From the NCBI GenBank assembly GCA_031270465.1, contig JAISXP010000153.1, positions 1-40,519 on the forward strand: a stretch of DNA of 40,519 nucleotides. The letters are read 5' to 3'. A program made the position numbers and the translations under genes. Of the stretch, positions 16,697-26,221 are shown piece by piece; positions within the stretch are counted from its first letter, which is position 1, and every line of letters begins with the position of its first letter. This stretch comes from Tannerella sp. (GTDB lineage: Bacteria; Bacteroidota; Bacteroidia; Bacteroidales; Tannerellaceae). The notes beneath the pieces were generated by a model, which was given only the letters and a program-made list of their open reading frames with translations, did not search any database and was not told where the DNA came from.

Positions 16697-18040
16697 TTAA
16701 CAAAATGCAAGTGTCATTCCATGAACATTATCGCATATTTCACCATCCCTGAAAACCAAATGTCCGTTAACGAAAGTTATATAAACATAATGATGAAAAA
16801 TCTGCCCTTCAAGAGGCGACCAGCCGCATTTGTAGCGTATATTTTCTTTGGCAACGCGCCATTTTCGATGCGGATCGACCAGCGTCAGATCAGCATAATA
16901 TCCCGGACGGATATATCCGCGACGGTCGATGCGGAACAGTTCGGCCGGATGGTGAGCCATCTTTTCAACCACCTTTTCTTTGGTGAAAACGCCCTGACGC
17001 GCCAGTTCGAGCATGAGCGGCAGGGCATGCTGCACCATCGGGCCGCCCGAAGCGGCGCGCAGGCAGCCTCCCTCCTTCTCGGACAGCAGATGCGGAGCAT
17101 GATCGGTCGCAACAACGTCTATCGTACCGTCGTTGACCGCCATGCGCAACGCCTCGCGGTCGGCGGCCGTCTTGATGGCCGGATTCCACTTTATGCGGTT
17201 GCCGTAACGGAGGCAGTCCTCGTCCGAAAACCACAAGTAATGCACACACGTCTCCGCCGTTATCTTTTTGGACGACAGTGGCAGAAGGCAGTCCGGCAAA
17301 CTCAGTTCCCTTGCCGTCGAGACATGCAGCAGATGCAGGCGCGTACCAAGCGACGTGGCAAGCTCCACCGCATCGAACGAGGACGCATAACACGCCTCGG
17401 CATCGCGAATACGCGCATGAAACGTGACATCAAGCGCCTCCTCGCCGTACCGTTCGACATACAACAACCTGTTTCTCCGTATCACATCCTCCTTTTCCGC
17501 ATGAACGGCAATCAGCAAATCCGTCTCTCCGAAAAAACGGCGCAGCGTATCCATATCGTCCACAAGCATATTGCCCGTCGACGAACCCAGAAACAGTTTC
17601 ACTCCGGGTATGCGATGGCGGTCAAGTTTGCCCGTCTCCGCATAATTGCCGTTCGTTCCGCCAAAAAAAAATGAATAGTTTATAACCGACGTCTCCGCCG
17701 CGCGACTGAATTTCCATTCCAGATCGGCAACCGTCGTCGTTGGCGGATTCGTGTTCGGCATATCCATGAACGACGTCACGCCGCCTGCCGCCGCCGCACG
17801 GCTTTCGCTCGCAATGTTTCCCTTGTACGTCAGACCCGGCTCCCGGAAATGCACATGCCCGTCAATGACGCCCGGCATCAGCCATTTACCCGCCGCGTCG
17901 ATCACCTCGGCGCCAGTCGCGTCGCCCGCAGGCGCTTCACCCTCGTACACACGGCTGATGTAGGGCGAATCAATCAGAACGGCGCCCGTGAACGAACGAC
18001 CTTCGTTGACAATCAGCGCGTTCTTTATCAGCGTCTTCAT
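16697..18040 (-). CDS. pyrC: Dihydroorotase
   Basis: Dihydroorotase cyclises carbamoyl-aspartate to dihydroorotate, the third step of pyrimidine synthesis. The start is ATG 18040 (MKTLIKN), giving 447 aa; the frame extends further upstream only by reading into the previous gene. Amidohydrolase residues are visible: H62-V-H64, the lysine that would be carboxylated (K148 in [12 protein letters not shown]), H180, H239 (LLHVSTARE) and D313 (ATDHAPH). This is the class I type. Its ATG overlaps the stop of the upstream polyprenol-phosphate glycosyltransferase gene (ATGA), so the two are co-transcribed and translationally coupled. Confidence 0.95.
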   Translation of the reverse strand: MKTLIKNALIVNEGRSFTGAVLIDSPYISRVYEGEAPAGDATGAEVIDAAGKWLMPGVIDGHVHFREPGLTYKGNIASESRAAAAGGVTSFMDMPNTNPPTTTVADLEWKFSRAAETSVINYSFFFGGTNGNYAETGKLDRHRIPGVKLFLGSSTGNMLVDDMDTLRRFFGETDLLIAVHAEKEDVIRRNRLLYVERYGEEALDVTFHARIRDAEACYASSFDAVELATSLGTRLHLLHVSTARELSLPDCLLPLSSKKITAETCVHYLWFSDEDCLRYGNRIKWNPAIKTAADREALRMAVNDGTIDVVATDHAPHLLSEKEGGCLRAASGGPMVQHALPLMLELARQGVFTKEKVVEKMAHHPAELFRIDRRGYIRPGYYADLTLVDPHRKWRVAKENIRYKCGWSPLEGQIFHHYVYITFVNGHLVFRDGEICDNVHGMTLAFC

Positions 18041-18783
18041 ACTGAGCCGTCTTTCTTCGGATATTTGCGGAAGAAACTCCACCATTTCAGTTTCATGACA
18101 CCGAAAAGCGCTTCGCCGAAGATGGACGTGTTCATTTTCGAAGTGCCGAGCACGCGGTTCACGAAAATTATCGGCACTTCCACAATTTTGAAACCGCACT
18201 TGCTGGCCGTGAATTTCATCTCTATCTGAAATGCATAACCCTTGAAATGGATTTTGTCCAGTTCGACGGTCTCGAGCGTTTCGCGGCGATAGCACTTGAA
18301 ACCCGCCGTCGTGTCGTGTACCTTCAGGCCTGTCACAAACCGCACGTATGCCGAAGCAAAATACGACATCAGGACGCGACCCAGCGGCCAGTTGACCACA
18401 TTCACACCGTTGCAGTAGCGCGAGCCTACGGCCACATCAGCACCGCCTTCCGCACACGCCGCATACAGGCGGGGCAAATCGTCGGGATTGTGGCTGAAAT
18501 CGGCATCCATCTCGAAAATGTAGTCATATCCATGCTCCACCGACCATTTGAAACCGCAGATATATGCCGTTCCAAGACCCTGTTTGCCGCTGCGTTCAAT
18601 CAGGAAAAGACGGCCGGAAAACTCTTCCTGAAGATTTTTTACAATACCCGCCGTCCCGTCGGGCGAGCCGTCGTCGATAACAAGCACATCAAACGCCTTG
18701 TCCAGGCCGAATACGGCGCGGATAATACTCTCTATATTCTCCTTCTCGTTATAAGTCGGTATAATTACAATACTGTCTGCCAT
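18037..18783 (-). CDS. Polyprenol-phosphate mannosyltransferase-like glycosyltransferase (GT2)
   Basis: A 248-aa GT-A-fold glycosyltransferase similar to dolichyl/polyprenol monophosphomannose synthase, which transfers mannose (or another hexose) from a nucleotide sugar to a polyprenyl phosphate at the inner membrane. Motifs are [17 protein letters not shown] at the N-terminus, [13 protein letters not shown], the metal-binding region [24 protein letters not shown] and [16 protein letters not shown]. No C-terminal membrane domain is present, as in the short bacterial forms. The start could be 18783 (MADSIV) or 18789 (MNMADSIV). It shares an ATGA overlap with pyrC. The link between the two functions is positional and common in Bacteroidota rather than metabolic. 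Confidence 0.92.
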   Translation of the reverse strand: MADSIVIIPTYNEKENIESIIRAVFGLDKAFDVLVIDDGSPDGTAGIVKNLQEEFSGRLFLIERSGKQGLGTAYICGFKWSVEHGYDYIFEMDADFSHNPDDLPRLYAACAEGGADVAVGSRYCNGVNVVNWPLGRVLMSYFASAYVRFVTGLKVHDTTAGFKCYRRETLETVELDKIHFKGYAFQIEMKFTASKCGFKIVEVPIIFVNRVLGTSKMNTSIFGEALFGVMKLKWWSFFRKYPKKDGSV

Positions 18784-18789
18784 GTTCAT

Positions 18790-19155
18790 TTATATACATA
18801 TAATTAATAATACAACGATTCTCTTCCATAAATCGTGTAAATGTAGTAATTTTGTTTCAATCCATCTGCCGAACCGGAAAAATATTTCACAAAGAAGACG
18901 TTTTTATACCGCCGGCTGCGCAAAAACAGCGACTGTGTGCAATATTTCCGACTCATCTTCTTTCGACTTATAAAATGTTTGATTACTTTTGCAGCCGGTT
19001 TATACACGGTTCATGACATCATCTGTCCACAGATTGCACGGATTTTTGCAGACTTTTCCGTATCAATCCATACAATCTGCAGACAGAAAATCCTGAATCC
19101 TGAATTTCGAATCTTGAATTTTGAATTTTGAATATTTTAATCACACAGTAAGTAT
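18790..19155 (+). other. Intergenic region upstream of etfB
   Basis: There is no gene here. It contains the etfB promoter candidate (-7 box at 18984-18991). A repeat-like stretch follows (around 19018-19090), with CTGTCCACAGATTGCACGG and, later, the partly complementary CAATCTGCAGACAG. A low-complexity run of TTGAATnTTGAATTTTGAA (19090-19137) comes just before the gene. Similar 'ttcaagattcaaaatt' runs occur at 7865-7895 and 35828-35860. Confidence 0.5.
18984..18991 (+). promoter_or_regulatory. Possible etf operon -7 box
   Basis: TACTTTTG fits TAnnTTTG. The -33 is weak and the implied leader is about 160 nt long. Confidence 0.4.
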
Positions 19156-20028
19156 ATGAGTTTAAAAATTATTGTATTAGCAAAGCAGGTCCCGGATACG
19201 CGCAACGTAGGAAAAGACGCCATGAAAGCCGACGGCACGGTCAATCGCGCCGCGCTTCCTGCCATTTTCAACCCGGAAGACCTGAACGCGCTCGAGCAGG
19301 CATTGCGCCTGAAAGATGCGTACGAAGGAACAACCGTCACGTTGCTGACGATGGGACCCGCACGGGCAGCCGAAATTGTCCGCGAAGGCTTATACCGCGG
19401 AGCCGACGGAGGCTACCTCTTGACAGACCGCGCTTTTGCAGGCTCCGACACGCTGGCCACTTCCTATGCCCTGTCAATGGCCATACGCAAAATCGGCGAT
19501 TTCGACCTGATTGTCTGCGGACGGCAGGCCATCGACGGCGACACGGCGCAGGTCGGACCGCAGGTAGCCGAAAAACTCGGACTGCCTCAAATCACCTGCG
19601 CCGAAGAAATACGGCAAGTCGAAAACGGACGGATAACCGTCAAGCGACGGCTGGAACGTGGCGTCGAAACAGCCGATGCACGCCTCCCGATACTTGTAAC
19701 CGTCAACGGCAGCGCCGCCGACTGCCGACCGCGCAATGCAAAGTGCGTCCAGAAATATAAACACGCAAAGACAGTTACTGAAAAACAGGATGCCAACAGC
19801 GACTATACACACCTCTACAGCAACCGTCCATACCTGAACCTGACGGAATGGAGCGTGGCCGACGTTGGCGCCGACGTAGCGCAGTGCGGTCTGTCAGGAT
19901 CGCCCACCAAAGTGAAGAAAATCGAAAACGTCGTCTTTCAGGCAAAAGAAAGCAGGACGCTGGAAGCGGAAGACGATGTCATCGACGATCTGATGAAAGA
20001 ATTAATAACGAATCACACAATTGGATAA
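19156..20028 (+). CDS. etfB: Electron transfer flavoprotein, beta subunit
   Basis: EtfB pairs with EtfA to carry electrons between acyl-CoA dehydrogenase and other redox partners in the cytoplasm. The 290-aa protein starts MSLKIIVLAKQVPDTRNVGK. It contains the typical segments NPEDLNALEQALRLKD, the nucleotide-binding stretch LLTMGPARAAEIVREGLYRG, the family signature region DLIVCGRQAIDGDTAQVGPQ followed by VAEKLGLPQIT, and a C-terminal arm expected to wrap EtfA. It is somewhat longer than the ~250-aa mitochondrial form. It leads the operon etfB-etfA-acyl-CoA dehydrogenase, with 14 nt to etfA. Confidence 0.96.
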   Translation: MSLKIIVLAKQVPDTRNVGKDAMKADGTVNRAALPAIFNPEDLNALEQALRLKDAYEGTTVTLLTMGPARAAEIVREGLYRGADGGYLLTDRAFAGSDTLATSYALSMAIRKIGDFDLIVCGRQAIDGDTAQVGPQVAEKLGLPQITCAEEIRQVENGRITVKRRLERGVETADARLPILVTVNGSAADCRPRNAKCVQKYKHAKTVTEKQDANSDYTHLYSNRPYLNLTEWSVADVGADVAQCGLSGSPTKVKKIENVVFQAKESRTLEAEDDVIDDLMKELITNHTIG

Positions 20029-20042
20029 TAACATTGCAGAAA

Positions 20043-21065
20043 ATGAACAGCTTATTTGTATATTGCGAAATGGAAGACGGCATCGTGCAGGATGTCAGTC
20101 TCGAACTGCTGACCAAAGGACGCACACTTGCCACCGCGCTGGGATGCAGCCTGGAAGCCGTCGCAGCAGGTCATGAACTGGACAGCGTCGGCGAACAGGT
20201 ATTTCCCTACGGCGTGGATGTGCTTCACGTGTTCGACGACGCGCGTCTCTCTCCCTACACTTCGCTTCCGCACACATCCGTGCTCGTCAAACTCTTCCGC
20301 GAAGAAAAACCGCAGATTGCTCTGATGGGCGCAACAAGCCTCGGACGCGACCTGGGACCGCGCGTATCGTCGGCGCTGGGCAGCGGACTGACGGCAGACT
20401 GCACATCGCTCGAAATCGGCGACCACGAAGAAAAGAAAGACAGCCGGATCTACAGAAACCTCCTCTACCAGATCCGTCCGGCATTCGGTGGAAACATCGT
20501 CGCCACGATTGTCAACCCCGAACGTCGCCCGCAAATGGCGACCGTCCGCGAAGGCGTCATGAAAAAGGAAATTTTCAAAGCCGACTACAGAGGCAAGACT
20601 CGAACATACGACGTGAACGAATACGTGAGCGAAGCCGATTTTGACGCCGTAAGAGTCACGGAACGGAAGATGGAAAAAAGCAAAGTCAACATCAAGACCG
20701 CACCCGTCATCGTGGCCGGAGGATACGGCGTAGGCTCGAAGGAAAACTTCCGGCTGCTCTACGAACTTGCAGCCGTTATCGGAGGCGAAGTGGGTGGTTC
20801 GCGCGCAGCCGTCGACGCCGGTTTCATCGAACACGAACGGCAAATCGGACAGACAGGCGTCACCGTACGGCCGAAACTCTACATCGCATGTGGCATATCC
20901 GGACAGATACAGCACATCGCCGGCATGCAGGAAAGCGCCATCATCATCTCGGTGAACAGCGACCCCAATGCTCCCATCAACGCGATAGCCGACTGCGTCA
21001 TCACCGGCACAATCGAAGACGTGCTGCCCAAAATGATCAAGTATTACAGAAAAAACACCAAATAA
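20043..21065 (+). CDS. etfA: Electron transfer flavoprotein, alpha subunit
   Basis: EtfA binds the FAD that shuttles electrons in the Etf heterodimer. The start chosen is ATG 20043 (MNSLFVYCEMEDG), giving 340 aa; an in-frame extension to 19848 would overlap etfB and is not plausible. The C-terminal FAD domain shows the conserved pattern VGGSRAAVDAGF, ERQIGQTGVTVRPKLYIACG, ISGQIQHIAGM, then VNSDPNAPINAIADC and a final GTIEDVLPKMI. It lies between etfB (14-nt gap) and the dehydrogenase (15-nt gap), so the three proteins are probably made together. Confidence 0.96.
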   Translation: MNSLFVYCEMEDGIVQDVSLELLTKGRTLATALGCSLEAVAAGHELDSVGEQVFPYGVDVLHVFDDARLSPYTSLPHTSVLVKLFREEKPQIALMGATSLGRDLGPRVSSALGSGLTADCTSLEIGDHEEKKDSRIYRNLLYQIRPAFGGNIVATIVNPERRPQMATVREGVMKKEIFKADYRGKTRTYDVNEYVSEADFDAVRVTERKMEKSKVNIKTAPVIVAGGYGVGSKENFRLLYELAAVIGGEVGGSRAAVDAGFIEHERQIGQTGVTVRPKLYIACGISGQIQHIAGMQESAIIISVNSDPNAPINAIADCVITGTIEDVLPKMIKYYRKNTK

Positions 21066-21080
21066 AAACAAGACACTTAT

Positions 21081-22784
21081 ATGAACTATTTCTCAGATAC
21101 ACCAGGATACAGACATCACCTGCATCACCCGCTGATGAAGCGCATCGTCGAACTGAAGGAACACGGCTATGCTGACAGAGAGGCGTATGACTATGCGCCG
21201 CACGACTACGAAGACGCGATGGACAGCTACGAAAAAGTCCTTGAAATCGTCGGGCAGATTTGCGACGAAATCGTTGCCCCCAATGCCGAAGACGTCGACC
21301 GCGAAGGCCCCGCACTCGACAACGGCCGCGTGACGTATGCCTCCGGCACGCAGCGCAACATGGACGCCGTCCGAAAGGCCGGACTGATGGGCATCGCCAT
21401 GCCGCGACGCTACGGCGGACTGAACTTCTCCATCGTACCCTACATCATGGCCGCTGACATGGTCTCGCGCGCCGACGCAGGTTTCGAAAACCTCTGGGGA
21501 CTGCAGGACTGCGCCGAAACGCTCTACGAATTTGGCAACGAAGACCAGCGGCAACGGTACATACCGCGCGTATGCAACGGCGAAACAATGTCGATGGACC
21601 TGACCGAACCCGACGCCGGCTCCGACCTGCAGTCCGTCATGCTCAAAGCATCCTTCAGCGACGCCGACGGATGCTGGAGACTCAACGGCGTGAAACGATT
21701 CATCACCAACGGCGACGCCGACATCCACCTCGTACTGGCACGCTCCGAAGACGGAACGAAAGACGGACGCGGACTCTCCATGTTCATCTACGACAAACGC
21801 AACGGAGGCGTCGACGTGCGCCGCATCGAAAACAAACTCGGCATCAAAGGCTCGCCCACCTGCGAACTCGTCTTCCGCAACGCGCCGGCCGAACTCTGCG
21901 GCGAACGACGGCTCGGACTCATCAAATACGTCATGTCGCTCATGAACGCCGCACGGCTCGGCATCATGGCGCAGGCCGTCGGAATCTGCGAAGCTGCCTG
22001 CCGCGAAGGACTGGCATACGCGCTCGAACGCAAACAGTTCGGCAAAGCCATCATCGAATTTCCGGCTGTATACGAAATGGTTGCTCTCATGCGCGCCAAA
22101 ACAGACGCCGCACGCGCACTGCTCTACGAAACGGCACGCTTCGTCGACATCTACAAGGCGCTCGACGACATCTCGAAAGAACGCAAACTCGAACCCGACG
22201 AACGCGCCGAAATGAAGACATACGCCCGACTGGCCGACGCCTTCACCCCCATAGGCAAGGCCATGGCTACCGAATATGCCAACCAGAATGCCTACGACGC
22301 CATACAGATACACGGAGGGTCGGGTTTCATGAAAGACTATGCCTGCGAACGGCTCTACCGCGACGCACGCATCACCAACATCTACGAGGGCACGACGCAA
22401 CTGCAGGTCGTAGCCGCCATACGGCACGTCTCTACCGGATCGTATCTCGCCAAAATACGCGAATACGAAGCCTTAGCCTGCAAACCCGAACTGGACGACC
22501 TGAAACGGAAACTCGCCGGCATGGCGGACAAATACGAAGAAATGACGGCCAGCGTGACCGCAACGAAAGACAGCGAATACATCGACTTTCATGCACGCCG
22601 CCTTGTCGAGGCCGCCGCACACTGCATCATGGGGCATCTCCTCCTGCAGGATGCCGACCGCGACGAACACTTCCGGCGCTCCGCCGAAGTATACGTCAAC
22701 TGCGCACAGGCCGAAGTCAACAAAATATACGACTTCATAAAAGACTTCGACAGGGAAGACCTGGGATATTACAAAGTGCAGTAA
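21081..22784 (+). CDS. Acyl-CoA dehydrogenase
   Basis: A flavin-dependent acyl-CoA dehydrogenase that would pass electrons to the EtfAB pair encoded just upstream. At 567 aa it is longer than the ~380-aa short-chain enzymes; the extra length is at the C-terminus (after about 450), resembling the larger Bacteroidota forms. Family signatures are MSMDLTEPDAGSDLQSV (FAD/substrate-binding loop), KRFITNGDADIH, ARLGIMAQAVGICEAA and IHGGSGFMKDYACERLYRDA. IYEGT supplies the likely catalytic base E436. Chain-length specificity and direction (fatty or amino acid breakdown versus butyrate-type synthesis) cannot be told from sequence. It ends the operon; a repeat cluster follows. Confidence 0.93.
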   Translation: MNYFSDTPGYRHHLHHPLMKRIVELKEHGYADREAYDYAPHDYEDAMDSYEKVLEIVGQICDEIVAPNAEDVDREGPALDNGRVTYASGTQRNMDAVRKAGLMGIAMPRRYGGLNFSIVPYIMAADMVSRADAGFENLWGLQDCAETLYEFGNEDQRQRYIPRVCNGETMSMDLTEPDAGSDLQSVMLKASFSDADGCWRLNGVKRFITNGDADIHLVLARSEDGTKDGRGLSMFIYDKRNGGVDVRRIENKLGIKGSPTCELVFRNAPAELCGERRLGLIKYVMSLMNAARLGIMAQAVGICEAACREGLAYALERKQFGKAIIEFPAVYEMVALMRAKTDAARALLYETARFVDIYKALDDISKERKLEPDERAEMKTYARLADAFTPIGKAMATEYANQNAYDAIQIHGGSGFMKDYACERLYRDARITNIYEGTTQLQVVAAIRHVSTGSYLAKIREYEALACKPELDDLKRKLAGMADKYEEMTASVTATKDSEYIDFHARRLVEAAAHCIMGHLLLQDADRDEHFRRSAEVYVNCAQAEVNKIYDFIKDFDREDLGYYKVQ

Positions 22785-22812
22785 GTCCTTCAGGATTCGG
22801 CAATCCAAAAAC

Positions 22813-22914
22813 GGGGATGCATCATGCCTCTGTGCCGCTCTGTGCCTCCTCTGTGTGACTCTGTGTAACTTTTTTACACGGAGAAACACGGAGAAGACAC
22901 AGAGTTCCACAGAG
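22813..22914. repeat. CTCTGTG-type intergenic repeat, copy 2
   Basis: The left half repeats words such as CTCTGTGCC, CTCTGTGTGACTCTGTGTAAC. The right half carries the complements ACACGGAGAAACACGGAG and ACACAGAGTTCCACAGAGG, separated by TTTTTT. The whole could fold into a long imperfect hairpin. Similar material is at 2170-2325 and 40236-40330. Confidence 0.6.
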
Positions 22915-22988
22915 GCATTTCATTCATCACTACAGCCAGCCATTAATCTCCAATAACTAATAACTGACCGACCGCTAACTGTTAATTC

Positions 22989-25331
22989 TCATTCCCCCTT
23001 GATGCTTTCCACCGGATTGGCATTGGCCGCGCGCCAGTTCTGGAACGTGACGGTGGCGACCGTCAGCACGAAGATGACGGCAAAGGCGGCAAGATAGATC
23101 CACCAGTACATCGGCGTCCTGTAGGCGAAGTTTTCGAGCCAGCGGTCGACGGCATACCATGCTGCCGGAGCAGCCAGCACGAAGCACAAGCAGAGAATGC
23201 GGATATACGTCCTGTTGAACACAACGAGAATCTCGCGCGTCGAAGAGCCGAAGACTTTGCGAATGCCTATCTCCTTGCGGCGATACTCGCTGTCGAAAAT
23301 CACCAGCCCGAACACCCCGACAATCGAGATGAAGATGGCCACGAGGCTGAAGAGCGTAATCAGGCTGCTGAGTTTCTGTTCTTTTTCGTAGGTGCGTTGC
23401 AGCACTTCGTCGAAGAAGCGGACGTTGAACGGATATTCGCCGTCGAAGGTTTGCAGCGTATTGCGGACGTGCGTGACGGCTGCGCGCAGGTCGGCGCCGG
23501 CCTTCACCTTGACGTAAGCAAAGTTGGGCGTATTGCCCCAGTTCTGTGTTCCCCACACGAAGAAGGCCATCGGCGCGACGGCCGTGCGGAAGGAGGCGAA
23601 TTTCACGTCGGACATGAAGCCTACGATTTCGGCGCTGTCGATGTGGTCGTTCAGCACCAGGTCGTAGTTGCTGCGCGCCTTTTCGTTGAAGACGTAGACG
23701 CCGTGTCGCGTGTTCTTGTCGTCTTCGCGAAAGCCGCGTCCCTCCGCGACCTGTATGCCCATCACTTCGAGAAACGAATGGTCGACGGGCAGGCACTGGT
23801 AGTGGATGTCCCTGTCGTGATAACTCCTGCCCCACCCCATGTACTGTTCCTGGCTGGAGAGGAGCATCGCGGCATAGGTCACGTCGCCGATGCCGGCAAA
23901 ACTTTTCAACTGATTGGAGAAGGCTTCGCGGCTGTCGTTGATTTTCGCGGTGATGTTGGTGACGATGAGTTCGTCGCGGTCGTAGCCCAGTGGCGCGTGT
24001 TGCATGTAGTAGTTTTGCAGATACATGAACGACGCGCTGATGATGAGCGCGAAGGATGCTATGAACTGGATGCCGATCAGCACGTTGCGCAGATGCCGCC
24101 CTTTGGACGAAAGGCCGAAGCTGCCCTTGAGCGTCATTGCTGGCGGGACGGAGGTGACGTAGAACGCCGGATACAGCCCGGCCAGCAGTCCGGTGAGGAA
24201 AGCCAGGGCGGCGGTAGCGGCAACCAGCGCCGGATGCGTGGCGGGCGAAAGGTCGGCGTCTACCAGTTGCGCCAGCGACGTGGTTTCGGCCAGGGTGAGC
24301 AGTCCCACGCCCAGGAGATACGAACCGATGCAGATAACGATGCCCTCCACGATCAGCGCGGTGCGAATCACGACGGTTGAGCCGCCCAGCACCTTCTGCG
24401 TATTGATGCTGCGGATGCGTTTGGGCGCGAGCGCGGCGCTGAAGTTGGTGTAGTTGATGCCGGCGATGATCACGATCACGAAGGCGATGGTGAAGAGGAT
24501 GAATACCGTCTGGAGGTTCGACTTGGAGGCTCCGTCGTAAGCCACGTCCGCGATGAAGTGTACGTCGGGCAGCGACGTGAAGCGTAATTGAAGATCTTCG
24601 TACCAGGCGCTGTTGTTGGCAGGAGGTTCAAAGACTTTGAAGAAATTTTCGGCCAGTCCGTCGACGTTTTCCGCCGCATCCACGCGGATGAAACATTGAT
24701 AGTTCCAGTTGCCCCAGTTGCTGATGTTTTCCTTCTCTTTCATCGGCGAGTAGATGACGTTCCGAACGGACGAATTGCGCGGGAAGTCGCGGAAGACACC
24801 TCCGACGGTAAAGTTTTCGTCGCGTCCGGTCAGCAGTTTGCCCGTCGCCGGTTCGTTACCGAAGAGCCTCCGCGAGAGGCTGAGTGGAATCAGCACCTTT
24901 CCGGGGTCGTCGAGCGCCCGGTCGCTGCCTTCGATCATGTCGAAGGTAAACACCTGCGTGTATGAAGGCGACACGTTGAGCATTTCTTCTTCAATAAATT
25001 CTTTCCCGCCGCCGCGTTCTATCGAAAAGAAGAAGCGGTACCTCGGGCTGATAATAATCGTGCCCGCCGCGATATGCGGAGACGAGCGGAAGAAGGCGTC
25101 CGAGAAGGGACGGCTGACGATGGCCTGAAAGCCGCGGTCGGCGATGCCCGCCTCCACGCGGAAAATCCTGTCGGCATCCTTGTGGCCGCGGTCGAAGTTG
25201 CGATCGTAGTCTACCTGCATCATGATCGCCATAAAGGCGGCGAAAGCTACCGACAGACCCAGCACGTTCAGTACCGTCGCCAGCTTGTATCGCCGCAGTA
25301 CGCTCAGGAAATTTCTGATTATTGTCTTCAT
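22989..25331 (-). CDS. MacB/FtsX-type ABC transporter permease (second unit)
   Basis: A 780-aa permease of the MacB/FtsX family. The N-terminus has a short cytoplasmic piece and one membrane segment (about 20-40, LATVLNVLGLSVAFAAFMAI). A periplasmic MacB-PCD-like domain follows, then three FtsX membrane segments near residue 285-430. A second periplasmic domain and a final FtsX set end in FQNWRAANANPVESIKGE. The C-terminal NPVESIK motif is typical of Bacteroidota FtsX permeases. It lies downstream of the ATPase gene (25425-26105), separated by 93 nt holding a hairpin. It probably pairs with the permease at 26904-29276 as a heterodimer sharing that ATPase; the exported substrate is unknown. 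Confidence 0.9.
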   Translation of the reverse strand: MKTIIRNFLSVLRRYKLATVLNVLGLSVAFAAFMAIMMQVDYDRNFDRGHKDADRIFRVEAGIADRGFQAIVSRPFSDAFFRSSPHIAAGTIIISPRYRFFFSIERGGGKEFIEEEMLNVSPSYTQVFTFDMIEGSDRALDDPGKVLIPLSLSRRLFGNEPATGKLLTGRDENFTVGGVFRDFPRNSSVRNVIYSPMKEKENISNWGNWNYQCFIRVDAAENVDGLAENFFKVFEPPANNSAWYEDLQLRFTSLPDVHFIADVAYDGASKSNLQTVFILFTIAFVIVIIAGINYTNFSAALAPKRIRSINTQKVLGGSTVVIRTALIVEGIVICIGSYLLGVGLLTLAETTSLAQLVDADLSPATHPALVAATAALAFLTGLLAGLYPAFYVTSVPPAMTLKGSFGLSSKGRHLRNVLIGIQFIASFALIISASFMYLQNYYMQHAPLGYDRDELIVTNITAKINDSREAFSNQLKSFAGIGDVTYAAMLLSSQEQYMGWGRSYHDRDIHYQCLPVDHSFLEVMGIQVAEGRGFREDDKNTRHGVYVFNEKARSNYDLVLNDHIDSAEIVGFMSDVKFASFRTAVAPMAFFVWGTQNWGNTPNFAYVKVKAGADLRAAVTHVRNTLQTFDGEYPFNVRFFDEVLQRTYEKEQKLSSLITLFSLVAIFISIVGVFGLVIFDSEYRRKEIGIRKVFGSSTREILVVFNRTYIRILCLCFVLAAPAAWYAVDRWLENFAYRTPMYWWIYLAAFAVIFVLTVATVTFQNWRAANANPVESIKGE

Positions 25332-25351
25332 ACATAAAGATTGAATGATTG

Positions 25352-25370
25352 AATAACTGAATGACTAAAT
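25352..25370. repeat. 19-bp repeat, inverted copy
   Basis: The exact reverse complement of 26866-26884 (ATTTAGTCATTCAGTTATT). One copy precedes the downstream permease gene and the other follows the upstream permease gene. Confidence 0.7.
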
Positions 25371-25373
25371 TTT

Positions 25374-25421
25374 TCAAGTTCCGTTCGGACAAGGATGGAA
25401 GCTTGCCCGAACGGAGGTCTT
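25374..25421 (-). promoter_or_regulatory. Intercistronic hairpin between ATPase and permease
   Basis: CCGTTCGG (25381-25388) pairs with CCGAACGG (25407-25414). An inner CAAG/CTTG pair and an outer TTCAAG/CTTGAA pair extend the structure. It lies in the leader of the permease mRNA and could limit or stabilise read-through. It is not followed by a clean U-tract in the minus direction. Confidence 0.5.
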
Positions 25422-25424
25422 GAA

Positions 25425-26105
25425 TCAGATGTATTTCTCTACGGATGCGACAATCGAGCCGTCGAAGAGGTGCACGATGCGGTGTGCGAACGATGCGTCG
25501 TGCTGCGAGTGAGTGACCATGATGATGGTTGTACCTTCGCCGTTGAGTTCGGAGAGAAGCTGTATCACTTCGAGTCCGTTCTTGCTGTCGAGGTTACCGG
25601 TAGGCTCGTCGGCAAGAATCAGTTTGGGGTTCGACACGACGGCGCGCGCAATGGCCACGCGCTGCTGTTGACCGCCGGAGAGTTGCTGCGGGAAATGCTT
25701 CGAGCGGTGGCTGATGTTCATACGCTTGAGGATGTCCGTCACGCGCTGTTTGCGTTCGGACGGTTTGATTTTGAGATACGTCAGCGGCAGTTCCACGTTT
25801 TCGAACACGTTCAGTTCGTCTATCAGGTTGAAGCTCTGAAACACGAATCCGATGTTTCCCTTGCGTACCTGCGTGCGTGCGCTTTCCTTCAGGTGCCCTA
25901 CTTCCGTTTCGCCAAGGTAATAGTTGCCCCCGGAGGGGTTGTCCAGCAGGCCGAGGATATTCAGCAGGGTTGACTTGCCGCATCCCGACGGTCCCATTAC
26001 GGCGACAAAATCGCCATCTTTTACTTCCATTGTCACGCCGTTCAGCGCGATGGTTTCTACTTCTTCCGTACGGAAGGACTTGCTTAAATTTTCAATTCTA
26101 ATCAT
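25425..26105 (-). CDS. ABC transporter ATP-binding protein, LolD/MacB type
   Basis: A 226-aa cytoplasmic ATPase subunit that should power the FtsX permeases of this locus. All ABC motifs are present: Walker [10 protein letters not shown] (38-46), Q-loop [12 protein letters not shown] (87-98), signature LSGGQQQ (142-148), Walker [13 protein letters not shown] (162-173) and the H-loop H199 in MVTHSQHD. The FQSFNL and EPTGNLD wording is typical of the MacB/LolD/FtsE group. It is the first gene of transcription unit 2, preceded by a sigma-54-like promoter (26152-26169) and two upstream binding-site candidates. Only one ATPase gene is present for two permeases. Confidence 0.96.
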   Translation of the reverse strand: MIRIENLSKSFRTEEVETIALNGVTMEVKDGDFVAVMGPSGCGKSTLLNILGLLDNPSGGNYYLGETEVGHLKESARTQVRKGNIGFVFQSFNLIDELNVFENVELPLTYLKIKPSERKQRVTDILKRMNISHRSKHFPQQLSGGQQQRVAIARAVVSNPKLILADEPTGNLDSKNGLEVIQLLSELNGEGTTIIMVTHSQHDASFAHRIVHLFDGSIVASVEKYI

Positions 26106-26151
26106 GACTTGTTCTTTTAATAGATTAATGTTTATTTCTTGCTTATTTTAC

Positions 26152-26169
26152 GACAAATATTGTACCAAA
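26152..26169 (-). promoter_or_regulatory. Sigma-54-like promoter of the ATPase gene
   Basis: The minus strand reads TTTGGTACAATATTTGTC. It resembles the -24/-12 consensus TGGCAC-N5-TTGCW, here TGGTAC-N5-TTGTC. It aligns with the tolC promoter at 31971-31988 and lies 46 bp before the ATG. Confidence 0.65.
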
Positions 26170-26221
26170 GTTGTTACTTTACTGTATTCGTGCGAATTGA
26201 CGATTTTTGATTTTCGGCCGA

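Noticed and set aside
18041-18295. N-terminal extension of dihydroorotase
   Set aside because: It reads into the glycosyltransferase gene in another frame; ATG 18040 in the ATGA overlap fits the family.
19848-20042. N-terminal extension of etfA
   Set aside because: It overlaps the end of etfB and is Arg-rich; the family starts at MNSLFVYCEMEDG (20043).
21093-22427. 444-aa minus-strand frame opposite the dehydrogenase
   Set aside because: Antisense shadow, rich in Val/Phe/Gly, with no recognisable motifs.
21572-22858. Long Arg-rich frame (428 aa) within the acyl-CoA dehydrogenase gene
   Set aside because: It is a frame shadow of a G+C-rich gene; composition is unnatural and the dehydrogenase frame has full family motifs.
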